From: Asterochloris sp. CNOR1
Taxonomy: Eukaryota > Chlorophyta > Trebouxiophyceae > Trebouxiales > Trebouxiaceae
Length of the DNA stretch: 64,000 nucleotides
Reading direction: 5' to 3'
NCBI GenBank assembly: GCA_963969365.1
Contig: OZ017756.1
Coordinates: 1,860,001 to 1,924,000, forward strand
Numbering within the stretch: position 1 is the stretch's first letter; the number at the start of each line of letters is the position of its first letter. The notes below the pieces were generated by a model that searched no databases, had not been told where the DNA came from, and saw nothing but the letters and a program-made list of their open reading frames with translations. Below, one piece after another: positions 11,866 to 22,648 of the stretch. The translations under genes and the position numbers were made by a program.

Positions 11866-14800
11866 ATGACTCGAGGACAAAGCAGGCAGCAGCTGGCTTT
11901 TGAGACCCTGCTGCAGACCGAGGACGATGAAGACAGCCTGCCTTCTTCATCAAGGAAGGCAGAGGTGTGAACACATTCAGAGCGATGCATCTTCCGTCAG
12001 CCCCAGCAAGAAGTTGATGCAGTGATACCATGTGGTCCTCACTGCAGGCGCGGAGAGCAAACAAGCGCAAGCCAAAGCTGCCCAATCTTATGGACAGAGG
12101 CAATGCGCCTGCAAAGCTACAGTTTCGGGACACATCAGCAGAAACTGCCTTTCAGGGGCAGCCTGTCAAGGCAGGCAGGGTCTCGCAGCAGGCAGTCAAG
12201 CAGCTGACAGACATCTTTGAGGTATGTTGCTGTGCTGGTACCCAGACAGGATCAGTGCTGATCAGCCGTGCCACAGAAAACCATCTCTGGTTCATCTATG
12301 TCAGGCCTATGCACACTTCATGACACAGCTTGGCTGGCAGTGTGTGGCTCCTCCTGAAAGCTGCTGGTGCATGGTACCCTCACTAATGAATTCCACCCCC
12401 CCGCTGCCACTGATTGACCTCCTTGTGCACCTCTAGGCATGGTGCCTTCGATCTGCGGAACAGCATGCCTCCTGAGCTGGTGTATGCTTGCTGGTGCATG
12501 ACAACCTCACTCCTTTGGTGCCTTCCATCTGCAGGACTGTCTGCATCCTGAGCTGGTGTATGTTTGCTGGTGCATGACAACCTCACTCCTGATGCCATGC
12601 CGCTGGCAGCCACTCACTGCCCCCTGTGCCTCTCACCCGCAGGACAGCGTGTCTCCTGAGCTGCTGGTGGAGGTGCTGCGGGGCTGCAATGGGTCTGTGG
12701 AGGCTGCCACAGACGCCCTGTTTGCCATGCTGCAAGGGGCGCGCACACAATCAGCAGCCAGCGCAGGGCAGGGCAGCATCCAGCCTACACATGGTAGATC
12801 CTGCAGTGATAGACATGCCGCTCGCGCCTGTCTGGTCAACCGCTGTCTGCAAGCCCGCTGCCAAAACAGGTTGCTGGGCTCCCTCATTCTTGGCATGCAC
12901 AGGCACAGGTCTGCATTGGCAGCCTCCGCTGACATCAAAGTGTCCTGTGTGCAGCTACTGGCTGCGGTGACTGCATTCCCCCAAAGCACCAAATGAAGCT
13001 ATTTGTGAGCACACCACAACTTGCCCTGCCATTTCCCTCATCCTTGCCTGCAGGCGAAGGACAGACGGATCTGTGGGACATGCTTCCCCAGGAGTGCAAG
13101 CTGATGGTTTTGCAGCACCTCTCGTCAACAGAGCTGGCCATGGCCGCACACACCTGCAAGGACTTTGCTGGGCGCATGCGCCAGCTGCGGAGCCACATAA
13201 GGCAGCTCCACATCACTACGGGTGTGCAGTACCTGCAGCTGCTGCTTGGCTGGGCAGCAGCTGGCTTGTGGTGTACCGCTAGCTAGCCAGAGAATCTTGC
13301 TGTGAAGCCTGCAGCCCCTGGCCTGGTCATGCCGGTCCTGAGACAAGGCATGCCACCAGTGTTCAAGGCACACCACTGCTCCCTGTTGTGTGCTCTCCCT
13401 CCTCACTCCTTGGTGCTGGCTGAGGTGGAATGCTGCCACCTCTGTCAAATTGCCTAAGCTGCTGGGCCAGTTCCCAGGACTGGCCCTTTCTCTGCTGCAG
13501 AGGTGACGCCTTGACCTCCTGGCTGTGGCAGCAGGCATGCAGGACGCCTCTGCCCCATCAGAACTGGTTCCCTTTGTGCTGCAGCAATGAAGCCCCGTGT
13601 GGTCTTTGGGAAGGTGGCAGCCCATGTCAACGCCCGCGCCGTGACTGTCAGCGACTCCCGTAGTGCTGCTGTGGCGCTGGCAGAGCCGCTGGAGGAGCTG
13701 CTGCGCATGATAGCTGAGGGTTCGGCAGCGAGGGTCAGAGGGTCCCCCGTGCAGCTGCTGAGGTTGACCAACGCGGGGGCCCTCACCAACACAGACCTGA
13801 AGGCGGTGCTGGAGGCCTTCCCCTGCTTGAGGTAGGTGCACACCTGGCCTCAGGTGGGCTTGCATTGGGCGCCTGGGGTGCCTGGCCTGGGCTTCTTGCT
13901 TGAAGTGTTTCCTGCATCAAGTGAACCCTGTGTGGCCCAAGGGGTGCCTCCAGTGCTCCTGCAGGCATGCAGCCTGCGCCAGTGTGTGCCCCAATCTTGG
14001 AGGTGGTGGTGACTCTGCCCTTGAGACTCTGAAGCTCAGTCCGCTGCCTGTTCCCTTGGCTTTGTGTGGGCTGTGCACTACGCCAGGCTGCATGTTGGTA
14101 CAGGCTGCCGCAGTGCCCCAGCAGGTGTCTGCAGGAGCGTCCACTGCGTACTCCCACACCCTGCAATGACAGTGCGCCAGCAGGTGTCTGCATAGGCACC
14201 CGCTGCAGGTCCACACATCCTGCAGTAGCTGTGCATCAGCAAGTGTCTGCACCGGTGTCCACTGCATATTCACAGATGGAAGGCAGCAGTGTTCCAGCAG
14301 GTGAGTGCATGCATGTCCACCAAGTCTGGCCGGCTCCGGCTCTGCAGGCATCTGGACCTCACGAGGTGCACTGGCCTGAGTGACCAGGCGTGGTTTGCCC
14401 TGGCCAACTACCGCCACAGCCATGGAAGGAATGTTTCGGCCGAGGCCTACTCGGCGATTGCTCAGCTCGACATCGCTGTCGAGGCAGGTGCGGAGCACAG
14501 CAGCAGTTTGAATCCCTGACATATTCTCTTATATCAATGGTCGCTGGCTCTGCAGTTGCTGGCTCTGCAGCCACTGGGCAATGCTGCACAGGGAAACAAA
14601 GTTGCTGCAGGGGATCCGGTGGCTTGCCTGGCGTGGGGAGTGGCGCCTGCCGGTGCGCATGGAGCCGGCCTCGCTGCAGGAAAGTGATGAGCCTGCCAAT
14701 GTGCTGTTGCCTGCTGCTCTCACATCCCCCCCCCCCCCCCTCCCCCGCCCCCTTCCCCTTATTGACCAGCGCAACAACTGCAACTTCCAGCTGACAAGAT

Positions 14801-17146
14801 TGCGCATACTGCAGGTGCTGTACAGGAGGCAGCAGCAGCAGGAGTGGAGAGCCATCAAAAGATCCCTGTCCCTGCTGCTGCTGCTGCTGGCAGCTCAGGG
14901 GCAGAAGAGGGAGCTGCCCAGCAGCCCTGGCCTGGCCTGGCCTGGCCTGGGCCAGGGGAGGTCACTGGCCATGAGCAGCAGGGATCCTGGCCTCCAGAGG
15001 CCAGCACATCTTTGGTGCACACGCCAGCGCCTCAGCTGTCCCCAAGCAGCGGCCTGCATGCAGCCGCATCGACGTTGGAGGCGGCTGCTGACGGGGCTGG
15101 TGCCGGGGCAGACGAAGTGCTGGGCTCCTCAGCAGCAGCAGCAGCAGGGCCAGGCGCTGACCCTGCTGCTGCGGGGGATGCTGAGTTCTTGGAGGAGGAA
15201 GCGGGGGAGATTAGGGCAGGGGGTAGGGTGCAGGGTTTGGAGTGTCTGATTCTGACAGGGTGCAGCCTCAGCCGCGCGGGATTGCGGCACATGCTGGGCA
15301 GCAGATTCCTGGGGCGCACTCTGCAGTGGCTGGACATCTCCGAGTGCGGGGCGGCCCTGAAGGAGCTACACTGCAATCCGCGGGTGAGCAGCCTGCCTGA
15401 GGCGCCCTCAGCTGAGCGGCTGCCTCGCGGCCTTTCAAGGGTGTACACTGAAAGTGTAAGACATCCAGTACGCTTTGCCTGAAAAAGATGACATACGATT
15501 TGGGGTCTGGCAGTTTGTCAATTATTCAGCCATCATTCTTGCCAGTCCTCGCCAGGCCTTTACACCCTACCAGATGGTGAATTGCATGTACGCTGTGGCT
15601 GCAAACCCGCAGAGCTCTCTAAGATGCTGGCATCTTTTGCCTGACCCCCTGCCCTTCTGACAACTGCCCCTGCGCTGAGTGCACAGGCATGGCCTGCCAT
15701 GCCGCCGTTGGATGCCGGCTGTGCTGCTTGCTGCTGGGTGATTCTGTCCCAGTCAGTCCCCCGCCCTGCCAGGCAGTCTCAGCACTGAGCCTGCCACTTG
15801 CCTGCATGGTGCTGGCCAAGCCAGACAGCATCCTTATGTGACAGGCGTTGCCCAGCTGCATCCCTGCCCCGCTGCCCTGCAGGGCGCCCTCAGAGTGTTT
15901 AGGGCATTTGGATTGCCCAACCTCCAGCAGGTCCACATCCTCCTGCCAGCGACGGCCCCGCTGAAGATCTTGCACCTGGGCCGGTGCCCCCAGCTGCACA
16001 CAGTCAAAATCAACGCAGCACACATGGAGGTATTCTCCGCTTCAAACTGCGAGCGCCTGACCATGGTGCAGCTGCGCACCCCGCAGCTGCGCAGGCTGAC
16101 GCTGGCGCTGGCCCGCCGGCTCAGCGAGGTCAGTCTGGAGGTGGCCTGCCCAGAGTTGCTGCACCTAAACGTCTCGGGCTGCCGCGACCTCATGTGGGAC
16201 GGTGAGCTGCCATTGTGGTGACTGTGTTGTGCTTTCAATACAGCACCTGAATGTAAGACCCGGGGCAAGGCATTGAATGGATTCTGCAAGTGGTGTAGAC
16301 AGCAAGATCACAGTGATCTGCAAGGAGCTGAAGGCCTTCCAGCTGAAGCGCCAGCTTTGAAGCCAGCTGAGCAGTATGGCTTGCATTCAGTGGCTTCCTG
16401 AGTGCTGCAGCTGAGCCTCTGCTTATCACCTTGCACCCTTTCTGCTGCAGGTCTTCAGCAATTGGTGCAGGCAGCACCTGCCCTGCTAGAGCTGAACGTG
16501 AATGGCTGTATCCACCTCACGCGCCTGCTGCTGCCCAGCAACCTCGGCCTGCTCAACCTGGATGTCTCTGGTTGCGGGCTGCTGCGCCAGCTGGACAGCT
16601 CTGCCAGCACGTTGCAGTTGCTCACTGCCCACGGCTGCGACCATCTGCACGTAAGCTGGTCAAAGTCAGCTGGGGCTCCTTGCAGTCAGCGCAGGGCTGA
16701 TGCAAATTGATACGCACTGCTGCATGGCAGCATTTTGGCAGTCAGTAAGACCCATGTGCATGGGCTGCCGCATGAAGCGAGGCAGGAGCTGGGCTGGTAT
16801 ATACGTCCGTGGCGCCGTTACAGGGTTTTACGTGATCCTGCAGGAGGTGCAGCTGCAAGCAAAGGAGCTCCAGAGGCTCAGCCTAATCAATTGCCCCGCT
16901 TTGCAGCGGCTGTCGTTCCCCATGCTCAGCACAGAGCTGCAGCAGGGATGCGGGCCACGTCCACCACAGAAGGCAAGTTTCATAGTCCACATGCTTCGCC
17001 TCCCTGTCAGTAGCTCTCCATTGCGCCACAAAGTCAGGCTTTGTGTTTTGCTGCAGGGTGCCAAGGTGCTGGTTGAGGTCCAGGGCTGCAACAGCCTAAG
17101 TGAGCAGGTCATTGCAGCCCTGCTCAGGCTCCGGCGCCCAGCTTAG
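11866..17146 (+). CDS. CUE domain - F-box - leucine-rich repeat protein
   Basis: This is a probable substrate receptor of an SCF ubiquitin ligase that also carries a ubiquitin-binding CUE domain. Exon 1 (11866-11964) and exon 2 (12048-12221) join in phase 0 and encode a basic linker (ARRANKRKPK). The CUE helix bundle spans the exon 2/3 junction, LTDIFE then DSVSPELLVEVLRGCNGSVE and a final helix ATDALFAML (exon 3, 12643-12793). Exon 4 starts at 13054 and holds an F-box: LWDMLPQECKLMVLQHLSS then ELAMAAHTCKDFAGRMR. LRR exons follow: 13587-13832, about 14350-14490, 15240-15385, 15855-16200, 16450-16650, 16840-16950. They show typical 'L..L.l..C..l' wording such as ELNVNGCIHLTRLLLPSNLG and LLNLDVSGCGLLRQL. 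The last exon ends AALLRLRRPA, stop at 17144-17146. The LRR exon edges are approximate. Confidence 0.75.
12361..12690 (+). repeat. Acceptor echoes before the CUE exon
   Basis: The exon starting at 12643 (GACAGCGTGTCTCCTGAGCT) has two decayed copies upstream. One starts at 12535 (GACTGTCTGCATCCTGAGCT) with an intact CTGCAG. The other starts near 12459 (ACAGCATGCCTCCTGAGCTG) with the acceptor changed to CTGCGG. A linked block, TTGCTGGTGCATG followed by CCTCACT, also recurs near 12362, 12489 and 12567. Confidence 0.8.
14111..14345 (+). repeat. 59-bp minisatellite, four units, in LRR-gene intron
   Basis: Diverged units starting at 14111, 14170, 14229 and 14287 share CAGTG..CCAGCAGGTGTCTGCA followed by GTCCACTGC. 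Spacing is 59, 59 and 58 bp. The last unit turns CAGGTGTCT into CAGGTGAGT, a good donor sequence. Confidence 0.75.
14726..14760. repeat. C-tract (15 C) in F-box-gene intron
   Basis: A run of 15 C at 14726-14740 is followed by CCCCC, CCCCC and CCCC runs. The minus strand could form a G-quadruplex. Run length in the assembly may be unreliable. Confidence 0.6.
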
Positions 17147-17792
17147 GCAGCGCCTTGGGGTTCATGTAGTAATGGAAAACATTTGAGAAGCAATCAAGGA
17201 ACTCCCCAGAAAACAGCAACTGAGAGAATGGAAGCGAACCTTGCTCTTTCCACTCCAAGTTTTGCTGTCCTTCGTGGACGAGTCTTCTCAGCTGCACCTG
17301 TTGGCTTCCACCAGCAGGCAAATGCCAGCCAGGGTGCAGACTCACCAAGCCCTCAGTGGGCAGCTGCCAGTTCCCGCACCAGTCTGCCTCTACTTGCCCG
17401 TGACAGGTGCTGTGCAATGCCACCAAGCTCTAACTGCTCCTCAGTGCTGGCGAGCCTTTACTGGCCTGTCTGTCAGGACTGGCCAAGGCTTTTAAAACGA
17501 AGACTCCACAAAGCTGGCTGTGCTCCTGCTGCAAAGCAGCAGCTTTGGTCCCTACTCAGCTGCCTGCTGCAGCCTTGTCGGGAGCTGCTTTGTCAAAATT
17601 ACTGGCCAGCTGGTGCTTCCAAAGGCAAGGGCAAGCTAACAGCATGCTGCGCAGCTTAGCCTTGCAGGCGCTTGGCCAACTCCTCCCATGTGGGCCAAGC
17701 GCCTGCATGGCTAAGTCAGCCATGGCAGCGGTGTAATGTCTGAGTTGATGTCATCACAGCTGTCACCTCAGGCTGCACAGTCTACAGGGAAC
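17147..17792. other. Gap with weak coding signs
   Basis: Frame fragments from ATG 17228 and in the overlapping frame (VLLSFVDESSQLHLLASTSR at about 17258-17320) look somewhat F-box-like, but no continuous splice model was found. I cannot tell a decayed gene from coincidental open frames in GC-rich DNA. Confidence 0.25.
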
Positions 17793-18312
17793 CATGGTTT
17801 CCAGCTTACTGGAAGGGCTTTTCTCAAGTAATATCGACGCATTCCCAGACCTCTCAAAAGTGGATCACTCTCAACGGCCATCATCTCTACCACCCAGCTG
17901 AAGACAGGCGGTCCCGAGCCATCTGCCGCTACACAGGTGAGTGTAGCACCTGGGCAGGGCCCTCTGCACAAGCCACCTCACAAGCTACCCTTGGCTTCTG
18001 GGAGGCATCCCTGCCGACTCCTACCAGGCTGGTGGAAACAGCAGCCCAAATGAAAGCAGAGCAGTCTCTTCAGGCATCACCAGGAAGTTGACTGCAGCTG
18101 CCATGCCTGGAGTTGCCAAGATTGCGCATGTAAGGGTTGAGCTGGCAGAGTCTGCCTTTGATGCTTTGGCCTGAGCAGTCTGCCTCTGGATCTGTATTGC
18201 AGATGTAAGCAATGCAGCAAAGTTCCGAAGCTTGAGCCTCCTATCTGAACTTCTTGGCAGGTCGGATCACAAGCAGCTAGATCACCTGCTCGCTCTGGGT
18301 GTCCACCTGTAG
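17793..18312 (+). CDS. Possible unidentified small gene
   Basis: This is a tentative model only. ATG 17793 opens MVSSLLEGLFSSNIDAFPDL. Further open pieces follow (ATSQATLGFWEASLPTPTR near 17970-18027; KLTAAAMPGVAKIAH ending at a GTAAGG donor near 18130). A final piece, SLSLLSELLGRSDHKQLDHL, ends LALGVHL with a stop at 18310-18312. I do not recognise the product, and the joins between pieces are not settled. The minus strand also has an open frame across 17768-17971, so the strand is uncertain. It may be the 5' part of nothing more than a pseudogene. Confidence 0.25.
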
Positions 18313-18605
18313 ACAACACGAGATCGGCAGTACCATATCTACTCTAAGTAGGGCCCCTGATCTGTGCTTCGATTGCAGGCTGAAGCCGCAGAAGTGTGGA
18401 TCATGCTGGCAGCCCTATGTCACACAGCCCACCTGACCATGGTACCAGCCGCATGCTTACTGTTGTGCCAGCAACAGGATCTGCAGGCAGAAGCATTGAT
18501 CACCGTCTGCTACAGCGTTTTCCTCTTGTGAGGCAGAACTCACAGTGGAGGCATCACTGGAGTGTGATTGGTAGCTTAGCACCCTTCAAAGCTCAGCAGG
18601 CAGCC
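18313..18605 (+). promoter_or_regulatory. 5' region of the RlmN-like gene
   Basis: The frame upstream of ATG 18606 stays open to about 18396, so an N-terminal extension is possible. No ATG-led transit peptide was convincing. Confidence 0.35.
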
Positions 18606-21600
18606 ATGGTCAAGAAACGCATCCTGCAGCCAGCCAGCGTGTGGGACACTGCTTTGGTGGAGGAGGCCTTCGTGGAGGCAGGCATCAAGCCTGGCCACAT
18701 TCAGCGCCTGTACAGGTGCGCACCGCTTGCACGTATAGAAGCCATGCAGCACTCAATATAGTCCAGCTGGACTGCATGTCTCACAGAGCAGCCCAGCTGC
18801 ACAGCGTCGACACACTGGCACTGCAATGGCCCAGATAATGTTCAGGGACTCAGACCTCGGGATCTCAACACTGCCTGCAGGCACCTAATCCGCAACCCCA
18901 ACATTGCCTGGGAGGATGTCCCAGACCTGCCGAATGCAGCGAAGCAGATTTTGGCTGACAGCTTCACGCACTGCACCAGCCAAGTGGTGAACTGTCAGAC
19001 CTCAGCCAGCAAGGACACCAGCAAGCTGCTGCTGAGGCTGCAGGATGGCATGGAAGTAGAGGCAGTCATCATGCACTATGACACCTCAGGTGTGTGGGCA
19101 CTGTACCTTGATGTGCTGTGGAGCTCTATGCTGTAGGGCCTGGCCAGCTTCAGGTCAGATAAGCCGCGGGGTGCTGGCCAGAGCAGCCCAGACCTGTGGG
19201 CGTCAGCACTTGCCTGGCAGTGACTGTCTCATTGCCACGTTGGCCTGCTGAACTTTGCTTGTTGCCTGGGTGTAGCCCCTGCCATGAGACGCTGCACAGA
19301 CTTTGTCCTGGAGGAGGGTGACCCTTTCTTGAGCGGCCTCCCCTCTTTTGCTGTGCAGTCAAGGAGCGCCACGCTGAGACAGCACAGCAGCCTCTAGCCA
19401 CTCCAGACACACCAGACTGCATCCAGGATGCTGGGGACGATGCAGCCTCCGAGGCCCCCTCAGCAGCAGGGGGCGGCAAGCGAGCCACACTGTGTGTCTC
19501 CTCACAAGGTGTGAGGCCTCCGCACTGCCAGTCTGTCAGGCCTGTCAGAATCAGCTGCTGGACAATGCACGGCACCTCGCTGCTGTGCTTGTCAGTCGCT
19601 TGCTGTGCAGCTCAGGGGTGCTTGGTACATGTCACAAAACATGTTGCCTGGGGCAGCAGTCACAGCTGGCGCAAGCAGAACGCCTGTGAACATTACCCAG
19701 CGCCGGCCTTGGCGATAACACCCACAGTTGCGCGCAGCACACAGCCCAGCCTTGCTCTGCACCCACTGACACGGCGGCTGCTGCCTCCTGCAGTGGGCTG
19801 CATCATGGGCTGCACCTTCTGCGCCACTGGGACCATGGGCATCAAGGGCGACCTTACTGCAGGGGAGATCATCGAGCAGCTGGTGCACGCCCGCGCAGTG
19901 TTGCCCATCCGCAATATTGGTGAGCTCCTCTCTCAGCTTCTGGCTGACCCAGACTCTGCCTGACATGTGTGCAGCAGTGAGCGATGCACGCTTGTGTCGT
20001 GGGCCTATCTGCAAGATAAGTAAGTCTGTGGGCTGCCCTGTCCTGTCTTGAGAGCTGAGCTGAGCTGGTGGTTGTAGAGCTGCCCCTTGCATGGACGCAT
20101 TTCATGCCGGGGGCCTGCACTGCCTGCTCAGCCCTCACAGTCTGACTCTCAAAAGGCAATGGACGGCACTGCTGCACCCTCTGCACCTTGTGGAGGGCTG
20201 ATGCCGCAGCCTCACAACTGCAGTCTCGTGGTCTGTCTACAGCACCTGGAAGCACCCTTCCTTCAGCCTCACAGTGTTCATGGGCATAAGCAAGCTCCTT
20301 GACAGTGCCACAGGCCTGCACACTCTTATGTGACAGCATGCAGCCACACGCTTGGCACCGCATCCCTCCTGCGTCCTGCGGGCTTAGTGGGGATGAGTAG
20401 ACTTCAACCCTCTAGGCCACAAACCTTGCCGTGCCCCTGAATTCATTTTTGTGCCTGCCTGCCTGCAGTGTTCATGGGCATGGGCGAGCCCCTGAACAAC
20501 TACCCAGCGGTCTCAGCTGCAGCCAAAATGATGACCAGCAGCGCGCACGGCTTCAGCCTGCGGCGCAGTGCTGTCACCATTTCCACCGTGGGGGTCATCC
20601 CTCGCATGCTTCAGGTGTGACACCTGCCATCTGCCACCTGGAGCCCCATGAATGCTGCTCTTGTATGATTCCTGCATGCACTTGAAAGTTGGTAGCTCCA
20701 CATGCCTCTTTGCCTAGCCCTGCTGTTCAGGGGTGTGAGACTGAGAGCCCCGCCTTTGTGCCTGCCACACTCTTGCTGGAAGGCGTGAGACACGACCAAA
20801 CTCAACCCAGACTGTTATGTTGCAGCTGCCAGCAGACCTCCCAGGTATCAGCCTCGCGCTGTCCCTGCACGCCCCCACTCAGGAGGTCAGGCGCACCATC
20901 GTGCCCAGCGCGCAGGCCTACCCACTCGACAAGCTTATTACAGCGGTGGACAAGTACCAGCTGCTTACCAGGCAGCGGGTGAGCACCTCTCTGCGTGGGG
21001 CGTTTGTGAGCTGCATTGCACACACTCTGTGGCAGCAACTTGGTTGTAGGCTGAGTGCTGCGTAGCTGTCATGGGGCATATTCCTGCCCTGCTGCAGTGC
21101 AGGCTGTGGCCTTTGCATGTGCTGCAGAACTGTGGCCCCTGCCTCCTGACGCCAGTGATAATAGACTTCATTGGCAGGGCCCAAAAGCGTGGGTGCTGAC
21201 ACACATCTGTATCTGCTGCTGCAGATTTTTGTCGAGTACGTGATGTTGGCAGGGGTCAACGACTCTGCAGAGCAGGCGCACCAGCTGGGGCGCCTGCTGC
21301 AGGGGAGGGACCTGGTCATCAACCTGATTCCCTGGAACCCCGTCTACAGCCCAGACTTCAGCTATGAGGTGACAAATTGGACATCCAGTGCTGAGCCAGC
21401 AGCAACCACCATGATATGCCTTCTGAGTGGCAGCCTGGACTGACAATGCTTGCCATCCCCCTGCCCAGCAGACAGGCTCTGACGCCTGCATCAGCTGCCT
21501 ACTTATGCAATTACAGCATTCACAGCTCATGTGGCTCTCACCACGCAAGCTGACATGCAGGCGCCTGGGGACGAGCGCACATCCGTGTTCCACAAGATTG

Positions 21601-21966
21601 TGCGGGAAGAGTACGGCCTGCCCTGCACTGTGCGCCAGGAAAAGGGACAGGACATTGCAGGTGGGAGCTGTTTGTGTTGGGTTCCTGCCCGCTCATGAGT
21701 TCAGGGGCGCTTCTGAGGGTGGGGTATGGCTTGTTCCAGATTGGCTTGCACTGGTGCTCCACCCAGGCACGATCAGCTGCCCAGGTACATTATGGCGTAC
21801 TGCCTTGCCTTGAAGTGACTTGGGAAAATTCTGACGTGCTGTTGCAGGGGCGTGTGGACAGCTTGTTGTCGAGAACGGCTCAGGCAGCAAGTGTGCAACT
21901 GGAGGTGGACTTGCAGACTTGGAGGACCTAGCACGAAACATCACACAGACGGCTGTGGTCAGCTAG
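18606..21966 (+). CDS. RlmN/Cfr-like radical SAM methyltransferase
   Basis: Bacterial RlmN methylates C2 of an adenine in 23S rRNA and in some tRNAs. This protein resembles the plant At3g19630-type homologues. The start [20 protein letters not shown] fits that group. Exons: 18606-18715, 18881-19089, about 19360-19508, from 19794, from 20469, from 20823, from 21225, then two final exons. The radical SAM cluster is present as CIMGCTFC (CxxxCxxC) in the exon from 19794. [12 protein letters not shown] is the SAM-binding GGEP-like region. SLALSLHAP and INLIPWNP are family motifs, and the methyl-carrying cysteine is in [15 protein letters not shown]. The stop is TAG at 21964-21966. All expected catalytic residues are visible, so the gene looks intact. 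The target RNA and the compartment are not shown by the sequence. Confidence 0.88.
20265..20505 (+). repeat. Acceptor echo in RlmN-like gene
   Basis: The exon at 20469 begins TGTTCATGGGCATGGGCGAG. A copy starting at 20275 reads TGTTCATGGGCATAAGCAAG after CACAG. The offset is 194 bp. Confidence 0.78.
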
Positions 21967-22648
21967 TTTGCTCTCTCAATCAGACTTTTGTTTCATTGGA
22001 ATGCATGCCTGTGTGGCATATGAGTATGTTGTCAGCAGTGAAAAAGAAGTCAGTTGAACAATGCAGTTTCTTGGAAGCTCTCTCCGTCCATGGCTGCACC
22101 ATCTGCAGCTGTCCCAGTCATGTAATCATTCTGCTTTCCTAGGACAGACATGATGCGGAGAATGCCTGCCAAGACCACCGGCGATTCGGTGTCAACCACC
22201 TGCAGGCACTGCAGTGCTCAGTTCCCATTGCACATCAGCTGTGCCATGTGAGGCCGTAAGTGACACAGGCCGCCTGGCAGATTTGCCCTTCTGCTTTGTA
22301 CACAACAACATTGTACACCCTGGGCAGCATGTTGCAGGCAGGTTCTGTACAGCTGTGCCCAGCTTGCCTCTGGCAGTCGCGGGAAGCAACTCGGCTGCAA
22401 CTCCTCCTGCTGACGGTGGTTGTGATGGAGCCCCAGCACCGCCCTGCAGAATCAGTGTGTGCAAAGCAGGTGAGAAGCAGGACAAGAGATGGTGAACATT
22501 GCAGGCAGAATGCAGCTTGGGCCAAGAACAGAAATGCCTCCCTGCAAAAATCGGGAGGGCCAAGCAGGCATGTGACAATGTTCGGCAGGGCTTCTTTTCT
22601 TTGCATGCAGATTGGCACTTGGACAAGCAGCAGGAAGACCGTCCAGAT
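21967..22648. other. Convergent 3' region, RlmN-like and SCAI genes
   Basis: No gene is supported here. A TGTAA at 22121-22125 lies 155 bp after the RlmN-like stop and is a plausible polyadenylation signal. The rest presumably holds the SCAI 3' UTR. Confidence 0.45.
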
